DNA of 27,500 nucleotides from Armadillidium nasatum (GCA_009176605.1 SEYY01001235.1:100001-127500); one strand, 5' to 3'. Positions 13,980 through 25,225 are shown, counted from the stretch's first letter. Translations and numbers: made by a program. The notes: a model not told the origin generated them from the letters alone.

Positions 13980-15015
13980 TGACATTACTCAAATTGGATT
14001 AGGAAAGAGTAGGGAAGGTGTAAAACTAAAATAGGATATAATAATGCTATTACAATAGTAATTTTAAATATTTCTTACTTAAAAACATATATTTCTTAAA
14101 CTTTAGTCTTTACACAAGTTTAATTACTCCTAGCTAATTGGAAGTAAATTTACCTGTTTTAATGTACCTGGCGACTCCAGATCCGTAGCAATGACTTGTA
14201 AATTTGTTATGTATTAAGTAAATCCTTCCTTCAACATTTAAACACCAATTTTTACCATCAACACATACAATTTTCAATACACTTATGTTTTACAATGCCG
14301 GTATCGACCAAACGGCTCAGAAAGCCAGCCCGGCTACAGTGCACTAGAGCGGTTCTTATCACTTTAAAATAGACAAAAAAAAATCAACATAAACTACCCC
14401 AGTGGTTTTAAAACTTATCACTTCATATGAAACCACTATACTCTATAAGTTAAAATACTTTAACTTTATCATAATATAAAGAAACAGAAACTATTATTCA
14501 CTTTACTTTCTCGAGATAATTGCGCGCACGCAGTCAAAACTGAAAGAAGCCGATCTCCACCCATGCACTTGGATATTATTTTTATATTAATACTTTTCAA
14601 AATCACTGAAACAGCTTTATAACATATAAAGTTGAACATAACACATGTAACACAATTTATCACATTTGTACAAATATAACACTTAGTATAAATTAACACC
14701 ACTAATATCTATATGTAACTGCTTTCCTCTCCACTCGCACGGGGAAGCTACTCTGAAAACGACAACTCAACGGGCCAGCAAGCCAGAAGAATTCATGGCG
14801 TCTGAGGAATAATATTTCAGTTGAAAATCCGTTATATTAGCCTACAGAAATTAAATATTGTATAAATAAGTTGCTTTTCACACAGTTGAAAATTTTTCAC
14901 ATCAATTACAAAACTAATTTAAAATTTTATTATATATTCTAAACACATAAAAAGATCACATATTGGAATGGTTCCAAATTGTTTATTTACGGCTAGATTT
15001 CCATTGCTCCAGAAC
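13980..15015. other. less AT-rich single-copy-looking stretch, no gene proven
   Basis: Compared with the surroundings, 14160-14340, 14515-14570 and 14725-14815 are richer in G+C and CpG. Examples are CCGGTATCGACC, TTGCGCGCACGCAG and CACGGGGAAGC. An ATGGCG start-like context at 14795 is closed by TAA after five codons. I cannot support a gene or promoter from this alone. Confidence 0.35.
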
Positions 15016-15018
15016 CAG

Positions 15019-15032
15019 CCACTAGAGGGCAG
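15019..15032 (+). promoter_or_regulatory. possible CTCF-type insulator site
   Basis: CCACTAGAGGGCAG matches the CTCF core consensus CCASYAGRKGGCRS at all 14 positions. CTCF is conserved across bilaterian animals and binds this core to organise chromatin loops. The site lies 43 bp before the longest microsatellite in the window. Function is inference; a single motif match is weak evidence. Confidence 0.3.
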
Positions 15033-15069
15033 CACATACAAGTACACATGGAAAACGAATGTACGAACA

Positions 15070-15606
<537 letters not shown>

Positions 15607-15694
15607 CTTCATTTTCTAAAATTTTGTTTGATTTAATCCACCATTAATAAATATAATTTGCAATTAACCCAGGCAGGTAAACTCCGGTTTTCCC

Positions 15695-15800
15695 TAGACT
15701 TCACCTTTTCAAGGAGAGTTGTATGAGTGGAATCACCCCAGATGTGTGAGCGTACTCCTTACAGAGGCGAACAACACCCCTATAAAGAATAAGCAACTAG
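15695..15800 (-). repeat. inverted copy of LINE 3' coding segment
   Basis: The reverse complement of 15695-15800 matches 17873-17979 over about 107 bp with four substitutions and one 1-base gap (by hand alignment). The plus copy keeps the YASHIWG reading; the inverted copy has the 1-base gap inside it. The two form a large inverted repeat around the LINE relic. Confidence 0.9.
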
Positions 15801-16023
15801 GACCGGGGACGGGGACGGGGCTCCGGTCGGTCCATACATCCGGCTTGCTTTGGGGCAGGTACAGTCTATTTTTTTTCTTTAATTTCTGCAACCTTCACGG
15901 TCTTCAATTCAATTTTTTCTTTGTTTTACACCACCTCTCTTTTTTAGACCTCACCTCTTGTTCTTGACTGAAACTCAGGTGCTTGATCTTTTTGATAGCT
16001 GTTTCCTCTTACTGTCTGTCACT

Positions 16024-16283
16024 ATTCTCAATTTTCAGCCAAAGGCGGTTGTTGTGTATACGCGCACAGTGATGTTAATATTTTTGTTTTAGTGTCTGAT
16101 TTGGAGTCTTTCGAATTTTTCACCAAGTAACTTAGGCCCTCTTGCCATTCTGTAACTACATTCGTTTGTTCTGCTTATTTGTTTCTTAACTCTACTATCT
16201 TAAATTCTTCGACTATTTGAACTCCCTTTTATGTTTCCTCTTCTGCCTCTATCTTCAATTTTCAGCCAAAGGCGGTTGTTGTA
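16024..16283 (+). repeat. pair of ~28-bp direct repeats
   Basis: TCAATTTTCAGCCAAAGGCG followed by GTTGTTGT occurs at about 16028-16055 and again at about 16256-16283, 228 bp apart, inside the pyrimidine-rich LINE region. They could mark a local duplication or the edges of an insertion. Confidence 0.8.
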
Positions 16284-16448
16284 TCATCTCTTTAAGCAAG
16301 AAAGATCCCAGCCTAATGTGAGGAAAAGTTTGTATCGTTTCGGTGCAGCAATCTGATCGGACTTGCAGTCGAACTTCATTGATCTCCTGTGGAATGATCA
16401 GTGCCTCTATGAGAGAGGTCTCTCGGAAGGTGCAAACCTTTTTCCGAG

Positions 16449-18060
16449 GTGATTCTCTCTGGCATGAAGGCTTATATTCCATATTCTTTCCCTTCAATTA
16501 AACCTAGCAAACTTTGCTTTAATTCTACTTGTTATCTTGCTATTTTTTCAGGTATGCTGCCCTCTATGATTACATTCGTCTTCAAACTCCAGAAGCTCAT
16601 TCAACTTACATTTCTTCCCAGAAGTGTGAAAAATCTATTCTCCGTAACACCAAAGACTCATTTCTTCGTATAAAATGCAATAATCTTTTTCTGGCCTTTT
16701 GTTAAAAATGTCAACAACTCAAACTTTGCTTCTCCTTCTTTTCGTCTTCATGTATCTTCTGGCGATACAACTGCTGTTATTGCCTTCTGCTAATGCTGAA
16801 CTCTTTGCTTAATAACTTTAGATGATTCCGAAGATGTTCCTCGTCTTTCAACACCCCCTCTCCCTCAAATTCATTTTGCCTAATATTGTAATTTACCCTA
16901 TAAATGTCATTTCTGCTCTCTCTGAGCTTAACACTAAACAGGCTTACGGTCCTGATCGTATCTCTTCTGTTGTTCTCAAAACTTGTGCTTCCAAGCTTGC
17001 ACCTTACCTTGATAAACTTCTTCGTTTTTGGCTTTCTACTTCAGCCTATTTTTCTTGCTAGAAACGTGCATTTGTACATCCAGTGCCGAAAACGGGGAAC
17101 CCCTCTCAACCCTTTAACTATCGTCCCATTTATTTAACCTCAGTTCTTTCCGAAGTTTTCGAATCTATCTTTAAAAGGAACATTAGGAAACATTTCAGTT
17201 CTTCTTATCTTATCTCTAATCGAAAGTATGGCTTTCGTAAAGAACGCTCTACTATGATCTTTCTCTTTTCTCTAACTCTTGGTCCTCCGCTCTTCAGCAT
17301 TTCGGTGAATTTTTTGCTGTCACACTATACATATAGAAAACTTTTGATAGAGTTTGGCACAAAGCTTTGATTTTTAAACTTCCCTCTTTCAGAATCTATC
17401 TTATTCTCTGTGTTCTTTCTCTATGATTTCCTTTCCTGTCAGTCTATAGCACCTGCTGTAGACTGCCACCATTCATCCTTTAAATCCATTAACAATGGTG
17501 ATCCTCATTGATCTGTCCTATCCTCAACACTTTTTCTACTTAAGTTTCATTAATGATCTTCTCGCTATTACTTCAGATGGCCTTGGATCATCTAACTTAT
17601 GATCTTTCTCGCATTTTTCAAATTGGAGAAGACATGGTCGTTTTCAGTGCATCAAAAGCTCAGTTCTTCCATCTCTCTATTCGATACAACATTCCACACA
17701 ACTATTTCAAACTCTTAGAAAACACACAAATCAAACCTTAGTCTGTACTTAATATTCTCGGTGTTTCATTTTATCATGATATTTCTTGGAAGTATTGCAT
17801 TACTTCTCTTTCTTAACAAGCTTCAAGAGGCTGGGTGTTCTGATGGCGCTTTTGAAATTTCTTCATTCTACCCTAGTTGCTTATTTTTTATAGGGGTGTT
17901 GTTCGCCTCTGTAAGGAGTACGCCTCACACATCTGGGGTGATTCCACTCATATAGCTCTCCTTGAAAAGGTAAAGTCTAAGGCTTTTCGTTTTATCAACT
18001 CTTCTGCTCTCACTAACTCTCACCAATCCAGTTTCTTTCTGCCCATCAAATTGTAATGTC
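16449..18060 (+). pseudogene. reverse transcriptase of jockey-type LINE, broken
   Basis: The family copies element RNA into DNA at a nicked chromosomal site. Visible blocks, in order: PSKLCFNSTCYLAI (16501-16542); QKCEKSILRNTKDSF (about 16620-16665); QAYGPDRISSVVLK (about 16938-16979); an in-frame TAG at 17059-17061 where the family has Trp in the CW-K block; PVPKTGNPSQPFNYRPI (to about 17130); YGFRKERST (about 17227-17253); FDRVWHKALIFKLP (from 17343, in another frame); SINNGDPH (about 17487); FINDLLA (about 17547); KAQFFHLS (about 17657); LNILGVSF (about 17750); YASHIWG (about 17917) and VKSKAFRFINSS (about 17970). The catalytic F/YADD box expected shortly after FINDLL is missing, apparently deleted at about 17570-17590. 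It is a dead copy. Confidence 0.88.
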
Positions 18061-18402
18061 ACTTTCTGTAAATACTTTGTATTTACAACGGATATTGCTC
18101 TTATAAGCTCTCCCGTCCCATACTTCCTCCACTGAGACAGGCTTCTGCGACACCTCTTTCTCCACAGTTTAATCTTTTGTTTTGTACAATTATCTGATCC
18201 CAGACTTAACCGCTATGATCAATCTTACATGTACTCTGCTGGTAAAGTCTAAAACAGTTTTCCTTTATTTATTTTCGAAATTTCCTTTAACTTACACACT
18301 TTCAGACACAGCAAATCTGGACAAAGACAAACTTAACCCAAGTTCGAAAGTATCCCCATATCTAGTGGAATTTGGTAGACCTCCGACCTTTGCCCACCAG
18401 AG

Positions 18403-18516
<114 letters not shown>

Positions 18517-18574
18517 TCCTTTATTTTTATTCTTCTGACACCTCCTCTTTGAATAGGTTTTGCTCGTAGAGGTG

Positions 18575-18928
<354 letters not shown>

Positions 18929-19066
18929 AAAGGCATAGAAATGATACATTTCCTTTCAATCCTAAAAGGTAAGTGATAAATTATTATTGACTTTTTTTCA
19001 AAGGAACAGTAAACATAATGACGTCTACTCACAATCCTTCTTATTTTCTTCAATAGGTTACTTTAT

Positions 19067-19069
<3 letters not shown>

Positions 19070-19131
<62 letters not shown>
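19070..19131. repeat. (CT)n microsatellite
   Basis: About 62 bp of CT repeats leading into a pyrimidine-rich tandem repeat. Confidence 0.99.
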
Positions 19132-19674
<543 letters not shown>

Positions 19675-19779
19675 GGAAGAAAGACAGATAAATTGTTCTG
19701 TAGTTTGAATGAAGAGGAAATGTAGCAATAGGTAATGAGTCCTTTTGGGCTACAAAAGGAAAACTTTACATTATAATTT

Positions 19780-19830
19780 AAAGAAAAAGAAAAAAGAAAA
19801 AGAAAAAGAAAAAAAAGAAAGAAAAGAAAG
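19780..19830. repeat. (GAAA/GAAAAA)n purine tract
   Basis: About 50 bp of A runs of three to eight punctuated by single G residues; a low-complexity polypurine tract. Confidence 0.9.
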
Positions 19831-19913
19831 TGGTTTTTAAAATATGAGGAGAACATTTTATTAATATGAACAAAAATTTGAGATTTTAACCTTGCGTAAG
19901 GAATCCGATGTAA

Positions 19914-20029
19914 GATTATACGGATGTAGTTCAAATTCCCGTGACGGCTTCGGGGCTGACTTTGTATGATTATACGGATGTAGATCCGATTCCCGTGACG
20001 GCTCTGGCAACGGTTCCGGGGCAGACTTG
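19914..20029. repeat. 54-bp GC-richer tandem repeat
   Basis: Two units start at 19914 and 19968 with the shared 15-mer GATTATACGGATGTA. Each continues with AATTCCCGTGACGGCT or GATTCCCGTGACGGCT and then CGGGGCTGACTT or CGGGGCAGACTT. The second unit contains a ~10-bp insertion (CTGGCAACGG). A degenerate partial unit may precede at 19890. It is GC-rich relative to its surroundings and not recognised. Confidence 0.8.
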
Positions 20030-20272
20030 GATTGCAATTCCTATTTCACAACCCTCATATTAAAGTTGGGTAAAGAATTTAAATGATTATATTCTAATTA
20101 TTTTCCTTAGAACAGAAGAGCTTTTCTTTAGTCTTTATACTCAGAGTCTTCTGTAATCAATCATGTAATCTTCCATGTTCGGGAAGGCTCAAAGAACAAT
20201 CAGACAATAATGGAAGGAAAGATTGTTATAAATCATGCACATGGAGAGAAAAATAATGTTGAGTTTAAAAAG

Positions 20273-20384
<112 letters not shown>

Positions 20385-20478
20385 CTATGAAACTTCAGAG
20401 TGTCTTCATAAATTCTATGCAATTCTATTTCTTGAAGAAATTACTGCAGCAAATACGACGTCTCTCTCTCAGGATTAC

Positions 20479-20589
<111 letters not shown>

Positions 20590-20784
20590 CCCCTCTTTTT
20601 TTTGACATGGATTAGCTTCTTATTCTGCGTGGTTCATGTCATTTCTGTATTTACTCTTAATGATTCTAATTCTTTGTAATTATCAACATTTCCCCTTTGA
20701 AAGATAACTTTTTTAGTCCTAAAAAGTCTTCGTCTTGACATTCTTGAATCAGTCTTTAATCCACTGGAAATATCCATGCTATGA

Positions 20785-20920
20785 TGTCTGCAGTGGCACA
20801 CACGGTAGAATGGTTGACCTCAGGCGCTTGAGGGCACCTATTCGATTTCACTTGCGGATCCTTGGTATATACTACCTAGAAAAGTTCTTTTCCTCAAAAT
20901 AGATGCCCGAGAGTTGTGAT
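20785..20920 (+). mobile_element. tRNA-derived SINE, copy 1
   Basis: SINEs are short retroposons transcribed by RNA polymerase III. The internal promoter is visible as an A-box-like TGGCACACACGG (20794-20805) and a B-box-like TATTCGATTTC (20839-20849). The spacing is normal for a tRNA head. The body follows: GGTATATACTACCTAGAAAA, then ATAGATGCCCGAGAG. All of these line up with the minus-strand copy at 24351-24482. It ends in a short T run. Confidence 0.75.
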
Positions 20921-20924
20921 TTTT

Positions 20925-21220
20925 TTAATATACGTTTCATATATTTTATCTTTTCTGCTATAAGCTCAGTATCACCAACTTTGTTATGCTTCAACTAAAG
21001 TTTTTTACTTATCGTGACCTTCGGTGAAGAACTTCATTCATTTATGCGATATACCAATATGTCTTCCTTCCATTTCTTCTATCCAGTCATTTTTAAAATC
21101 TTCATATCTCTCTTTTGAATTTCATTCTTATAAAATATTTTCTTTCATAGTATAACCCACATATAAATTTGTTTTCTACTTCTTAATATAATACATTCTT
21201 CCTAATTTCTCTAAAAAAAT
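20925..21220. other. AT-rich DNA, no gene seen
   Basis: Nothing recognised with confidence on either strand. A poly(T) run of about 21 bases follows at 21223-21243. Confidence 0.5.
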
Positions 21221-21280
21221 TGTTTTTTTTTTTTTTTTTTTTTCCAGTATAGTTTTTATTATAATACCCTTATAATATAT

Positions 21281-21396
<116 letters not shown>

Positions 21397-21450
21397 AACA
21401 TCTCACGGGCATTGATTGCCCTTTTCGAAGAGAGTAACATTTCTAGGTAA
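21397..21450 (-). mobile_element. SINE 3' body fragment
   Basis: The sequence CATCTCACGGGCATTG, then GCCC, then TTTCTAGG matches the 3' body of the SINE copy at 24351-24382 (ACATCTCACGGGCATTGCCC, TTTTCTAGG) with an extra ~20 bp in the middle. No tRNA-like head follows, so this is a 5'-truncated or diverged subfamily copy. Confidence 0.55.
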
Positions 21451-21573
21451 TTAATATTAACATTGTTTAAAACCACTTTATGATAAAATAATAAAAATTA
21501 AAACATTAAAAAAGATTCAACAAGAAAAATAAAAAATAAATAACAAGGTGAAGAATATAATACACACGTAAAC

Positions 21574-21588
21574 GTTTCAGAGCATCAG
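21574..21588 (-). ncRNA. hammerhead-ribozyme-like core remnant
   Basis: On the minus strand the sequence CTGATGCTCTGAAAC contains the two conserved hammerhead core words, CTGATG and GAAAC, separated by only four bases. Penelope-like elements are known to carry minimal hammerhead ribozymes in their terminal regions, so the position just downstream of the endonuclease reading frame fits. Position A9 and stem II are not convincing, so catalysis is unlikely. Chance similarity is possible. Confidence 0.35.
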
Positions 21589-21682
21589 TCTTGCTCCCTG
21601 ATCACTACGATAGCAAATAGAAGAATCAATTAAAAACACAGTCTCACATATCTATGAAACAAAAAGTGTCAACCCGGCAACG

Positions 21683-21690
21683 TGACGTCA
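21683..21690. promoter_or_regulatory. CRE-like palindrome TGACGTCA
   Basis: A perfect CREB/ATF-type palindrome inside the Penelope-like 3' region. Two more perfect copies lie at 22489-22496 and 22560-22567. Binding is not shown by sequence alone. Confidence 0.3.
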
Positions 21691-21809
21691 CAAAATTCTG
21701 ACAACTTACAAATTATGAAGAAATTAGTCTTTAAAAATTAACTTGATAAAAACTTACAAGAGTGTTATCCATATAAAAAAAATAAAATAAAAAATAAAAA
21801 AATTAAAAA

Positions 21810-22322
21810 AAAACCCAGATGTAATGTTGAAGCTCTTTGAGGTTTTAATAAAAAATGATTCTATTTAAATTTTTTGATTTGGAATTGAAAATAAAGCTGG
21901 CACCCCCCCACCCAGAGTCTATTAAATGTTGTTCAGTAATGTGTAAAAATATTGCATTGCTCAAATTGTCTCTTCTGACTTCGGCTTTATGCTGTTCATG
22001 ACGAGACTGCAGGGTTTTAATTTTTTCGCCAAAGTATGAGTTTTGGCAAGTGATATGGGGACATTATATACTGCATCACAACTTTCTGTATGGGTTGTGT
22101 TATTGGTAATTAAGATGTTGCAAATCTTACCCGGAAAATTAAAAACAATATGTAAATTGTAAATAGAGGCTATGAAGTGACTAAGAGAGAGGAGAGGTTC
22201 AGCAAAGGGTATTACAATTGTATTTTATGGAAAGGGTATGAGGAATTATATTTGGGCCGCTTTAGATTCGAAATTTGTCTCTATGGTACTGCTTGGAGAT
22301 AAAAAGTTGGGTATAACTCAGA
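21810..22322 (-). pseudogene. Penelope-like protein C-terminus with GIY-YIG endonuclease
   Basis: The upstream frame reads NTIVIPFAEPLLSLSHF, then VVF-FP-like IVFNFPGKICNILITNN, then CDAVYNVP. A 1-base shift at about 22045 moves to HITCQNSYFGEK (SYFGEK at 22022-22039, the YIG part of the GIY-YIG motif) and TLQSRHEQHKAEVRRDN (RHEQH at 21989-22003, with the catalytic Arg region). NAIFLHITEQH and GGASFIFNS follow. A second shift at about 21860 gives KTSKSFNITSGFF. The order matches the linker and GIY-YIG endonuclease of Penelope-like elements, which nicks target DNA for insertion. The catalytic Glu normally found in the VESA-like block is not visible (NLNRIIFY instead). Stops include a TAA before NTIVIPF and another two codons before FLIPFP. 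Confidence 0.82.
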
Positions 22323-22600
22323 GACAAAAATTGATGGAAAATTAAAAAATTAAGTTATATATAGTTAATTAATATATACCATTGTATAAGGATATTTACT
22401 AGTATGCTAGATTCTATGGCAGAATTGGAAACCAAATGACGTAACATCCAACCGTTGAACGTTAGAGAGAGAGATTGTGTACTGACTCTGACGTCATATT
22501 TTTATAGCATTAGCTCCGCCTAACGATTGTAAGAGATAATTTGATTGAATGAAAACTTATGACGTCATTTAATAACTTATAAGGTAATTTAGAACAGTTT
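22323..22600. other. AT-rich DNA with CRE-like palindromes, no gene seen
   Basis: Between the Penelope-like relic and a SINE copy. It contains TGACGTAA at 22437-22444 and perfect TGACGTCA at 22489-22496 and 22560-22567. No conserved peptide was seen. Confidence 0.5.
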
Positions 22601-22605
22601 ATTTA

Positions 22606-22698
22606 CCGTGTATATACCTAGGATTCGCGAGCGGGATAGAACCGGCGTCCTCAAGCACATGAGTTAATCACTCTATCCTTTGAATCACGGTAGACTAC
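22606..22698 (-). mobile_element. tRNA-derived SINE, copy 2 (head)
   Basis: The minus strand shows an A-box-like region (22676-22687), a B-box-like GGTTCTATCCC (22633-22643), and the post-head sequence CCTAGGTATATACACGG. It aligns base by base with copy 3 (about 24392-24482), for example GCTTGAGG and CCTAGGTATATAC. The body after the head is missing or diverged, so this may be 3'-truncated. Confidence 0.72.
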
Positions 22699-22699
22699 T

Positions 22700-23360
22700 C
22701 TTTGTAATACATACAATAATAAAGAACTATGCAAATCTAAATAAGTTAGAATTATAAACAGTAATATTACATAATAATTTGTGCTCTATACTGAAAACAT
22801 GATTGATCTTTGCAACATTTCCTTGGGGAAAAAAAAAAAAGTTTTAGTGGCTTTGTTTAATTCATTTCCCACGTATTTTACAATTATATATTTTTTTAAT
22901 TTTATAGGTTTTAATGTTAATCAAACTCCTTATTTTAATGTATTTTAGATTCTTATTAACTAATTTTCATTAACGATCTTTCTTTCCATAAGTTTAAATG
23001 TTCCTCAAGTATCAGCATTCTGTTAACGTCCAGTAACTGTACTGATACTGGGAAACCGTTTTTATTATTCGTCAGGTGTCAAGTTGCCATCACGTGTTCC
23101 AGTTTTTGAGGCCATGGTATCGACTCGTGTCCAGTGAGAAAAGGTAAATGTCAACATTAAAACCACCAGAAATGGAGAAAATCTTTCTGTGGAAAGATAT
23201 ATTCACGGATTTTTTCATGTTGAAGCCAACAAAATTGCCCTTAAAGATTAAGGTCATAATGGAAAGCAGACAACCGACTTTAAAATTTAAAACAGAGATC
23301 ATTATGAAAACCCTTCCTCAAATAATAACAGGCTACTCAAATTTTCAATTATATTTTATT
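22700..23360. other. no gene proven
   Basis: Overlapping reading frames on both strands (plus 23148-23387, minus 23090-23302) have no recognisable family. The plus frame runs into the repeat shared with 24466, which argues against it being a real gene. Confidence 0.45.
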
Positions 23361-23362
23361 TA

Positions 23363-23440
23363 TTTGAGCCACAGCAGACAATGCTGATTAGTTTCTCCTA
23401 ATTGCGTATATATTTATAATTTAAACGAAATTTAAAAAGT
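23363..23440. repeat. duplicated SINE-edge segment, copy A
   Basis: TTTGAGCCACAG, then GATTAGTTTCTC and TATATTTATAATTTAAACG, matches 24466-24541 over about 75 bp with few differences. The break falls inside the A box of the SINE head, so only the outer part and its upstream flank are present here. Confidence 0.85.
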
Positions 23441-23483
23441 CACGATAATCGTTACAAAAATTCCATCACCTTAGAGTTTAGAC

Positions 23484-23865
23484 CAGCGTTTCCCAACCGG
23501 AGTCCAAATGGACCCCCAGAGGACTATAGAAGCGTTAAGGCGATCCTCAAGGAAAAAATGTTTATTAAATTTAGGAATATTTAATTAACATTACATACAA
23601 GTTTATAGGGTCCATATACGTAAAGTTGGGTCTCAGGGGGTTCACATACATAAAGTTGGACTCAGGGGGTTCACATATCCACTTACATAAAGTTAAGGAC
23701 TCAGGGAGTCCACATGTGGATCGGCATACGTAAAATTTGGACTCAGGAGGTTCACATGTGGATTCGCATACGTAAAGTTGGAACTCAGGGGGTTCACATG
23801 GGGGTCCATATACGTAAAGCTAGGAATCAGGGGATCCATAAGAGGAAAAAGTTTTGGAACCCCTG
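23484..23865. mobile_element. hAT-like MITE with internal repeats, copy 1 (382 bp)
   Basis: The ends are CAGCGTTTCCCAACC and, reverse-complemented, CAGGGGTTCCAAAAC; 11 of 15 positions match and both start CAG. The flanks GTTTAGAC (23476-23483) and TTTTAGAC (23866-23873) are an 8-bp target duplication with one mismatch, as expected for hAT transposition. The interior is made of about six units of 30-42 bp with the core CACATACGTAAAGTTGGACT plus CAGGG. There is no coding capacity. The family is the same as at 27009-27257. Confidence 0.85.
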
Positions 23866-23964
23866 TTTTAGACGATGATTTTGAATATCTTCTGTCAAAT
23901 ATATTTTAGTAAAAGAGATACGTAATCGTAACACTTATGAAGTCAGGACAAAATTAATACGTAT

Positions 23965-24236
23965 TTTTTTTTGTTTTGTTTTTGAGAGGGGACCTCACCC
24001 ACGAGGGGATATGCCGTCCTTCCAGGCAGACAAAATTCTGCCCTTCAGACCATCATGAGTTCAGAGCGAGTGAAACACGTCCACACGTAATGAGATAAAC
24101 GGGTCTGTTTTTTGTTTTTAAGAGCGGCCTTCACCTACGAGGGGATATGCCGTCCTTCCAGGCAGACAAAATACTGCCCTTCAGGCCATCACTAGTTAAG
24201 AGAGAGTGAAACACGTCCACAAGTCAATGAGAGCTC
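23965..24236 (-). repeat. tandem pair of a 136-bp SINE-like unit
   Basis: Two units (about 23965-24100 and 24101-24236) share ACGAGGGGATATGCCGTCCT, TCCAGGCAGACAAAAT, CTGCCCTTCAG and GTGAAACACGTCCAC; the anchor ACGAGGGG is at 24001 and 24137. On the minus strand each unit ends in an A-rich string (AAAAACAAAACAAAAA or AAAAACAAAAAAC), like a retroposon tail. No clear B box was found, so class is uncertain. Confidence 0.75.
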
Positions 24237-24350
24237 GTGATGCTCTCCAATTTAATGAGTAATCACGTTTACAACATTACAACTTATTATAGATTTTCTT
24301 GACAACTTATTTTTTTTTTAACTTTTTAAATTTTATTTTCTTTAAAATTT

Positions 24351-24482
24351 ACATCTCACGGGCATTGCCCTATTTTCTAGGAACTTTAAAGATAGTATAT
24401 ACCTAGGATCCCCAAGAGGGATCGAACCAGCACCCTCAAGCACGTGAGTCAGTCACTCTACCGTTTGAGCCACAGTCGACGA
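24351..24482 (-). mobile_element. tRNA-derived SINE, copy 3 (best preserved)
   Basis: On the minus strand the A box is TGGCTCAAACGG (24461-24472) and the B box is GGTTCGATCCC (24418-24428), nearly canonical for a type 2 RNA polymerase III promoter. The body reads CCTAGGTATATACTATC, AGTTCCTAGAAAATAGGGC and CAATGCCCGTGAGATGTAAA. It is not a working tRNA gene: no cloverleaf with matching acceptor stem can be drawn. The 24483-24541 flank recurs at about 23380-23440. Confidence 0.82.
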
Positions 24483-24629
24483 TGTTGATTAGTTTCTCTT
24501 AATTACGTATATATTTATAATTTAAACGAAATTTTAATTATTTTAAAATTCATAAAAGATTTCAATGTTATCATGGATAAATAAATAATTAGCAAGGCAA
24601 TTTTTCAAACACACACTCACACGCCCTAT

Positions 24630-24972
<343 letters not shown>

Positions 24973-25164
24973 GTGTATGTGCGCGCACCTGTGCCCTTTT
25001 TCATTTGGAGGTTAACAGACATCTAAACTGTTAAATTAATCTAATTGAAATTTAGGTTATGAAAATGAAAATGATGTTTTGGTTTTTATCTTTTTCGTTC
25101 GAGGAAGAAAATCGTGTAGCATTATAATGATGACAAGCTGCTTTTAAACAGCATAAATACACTC

Positions 25165-25167
<3 letters not shown>

Positions 25168-25225
<58 letters not shown>

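Larger units (their letters stand above)
15695..18250 (+). mobile_element. jockey-type non-LTR retrotransposon (LINE) relic
   Basis: A degenerate LINE on the plus strand. Reverse-transcriptase blocks follow one another in the right order from about 16450 to 18060, with many frameshifts and stops. The plus strand is pyrimidine-rich throughout (15880-18250). An inverted copy of the 3' coding part sits at its upstream edge (15695-15800). No 5' endonuclease domain, gag-like ORF1 or 3' tail was recognised. The downstream end is uncertain: coding similarity fades after about 18130, and unique-looking sequence leads into (TA)n at 18403. Confidence 0.8.
21570..22322 (-). mobile_element. Penelope-like retroelement, 5'-truncated 3' part
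   Basis: Coding similarity runs leftward from about 22320 to 21810 and matches the C-terminal half of Penelope-like element proteins: the segment after the reverse transcriptase followed by a GIY-YIG endonuclease. Non-coding sequence to about 21570 includes a hammerhead-like remnant. No reverse-transcriptase core is seen upstream of 22322, so the copy is 5'-truncated, as is common for this class. Two frameshifts and several stops show it is dead. Exact ends are not defined. Confidence 0.8.

Noticed and set aside
14795-14812. ATGGCG start as the beginning of a gene
   Set aside because: The frame closes after five codons and no splice donor or downstream coding exon was recognised.
23148-23387. 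79-codon plus-strand reading frame
   Set aside because: Its end runs into a segment duplicated next to the SINE at 24466, and the peptide resembles no family I know.
22606-24482. Functional tRNA genes
   Set aside because: The A and B boxes are present, but no cloverleaf with paired acceptor stem and a credible anticodon arm can be drawn, and a shared non-tRNA body follows. These are SINEs.
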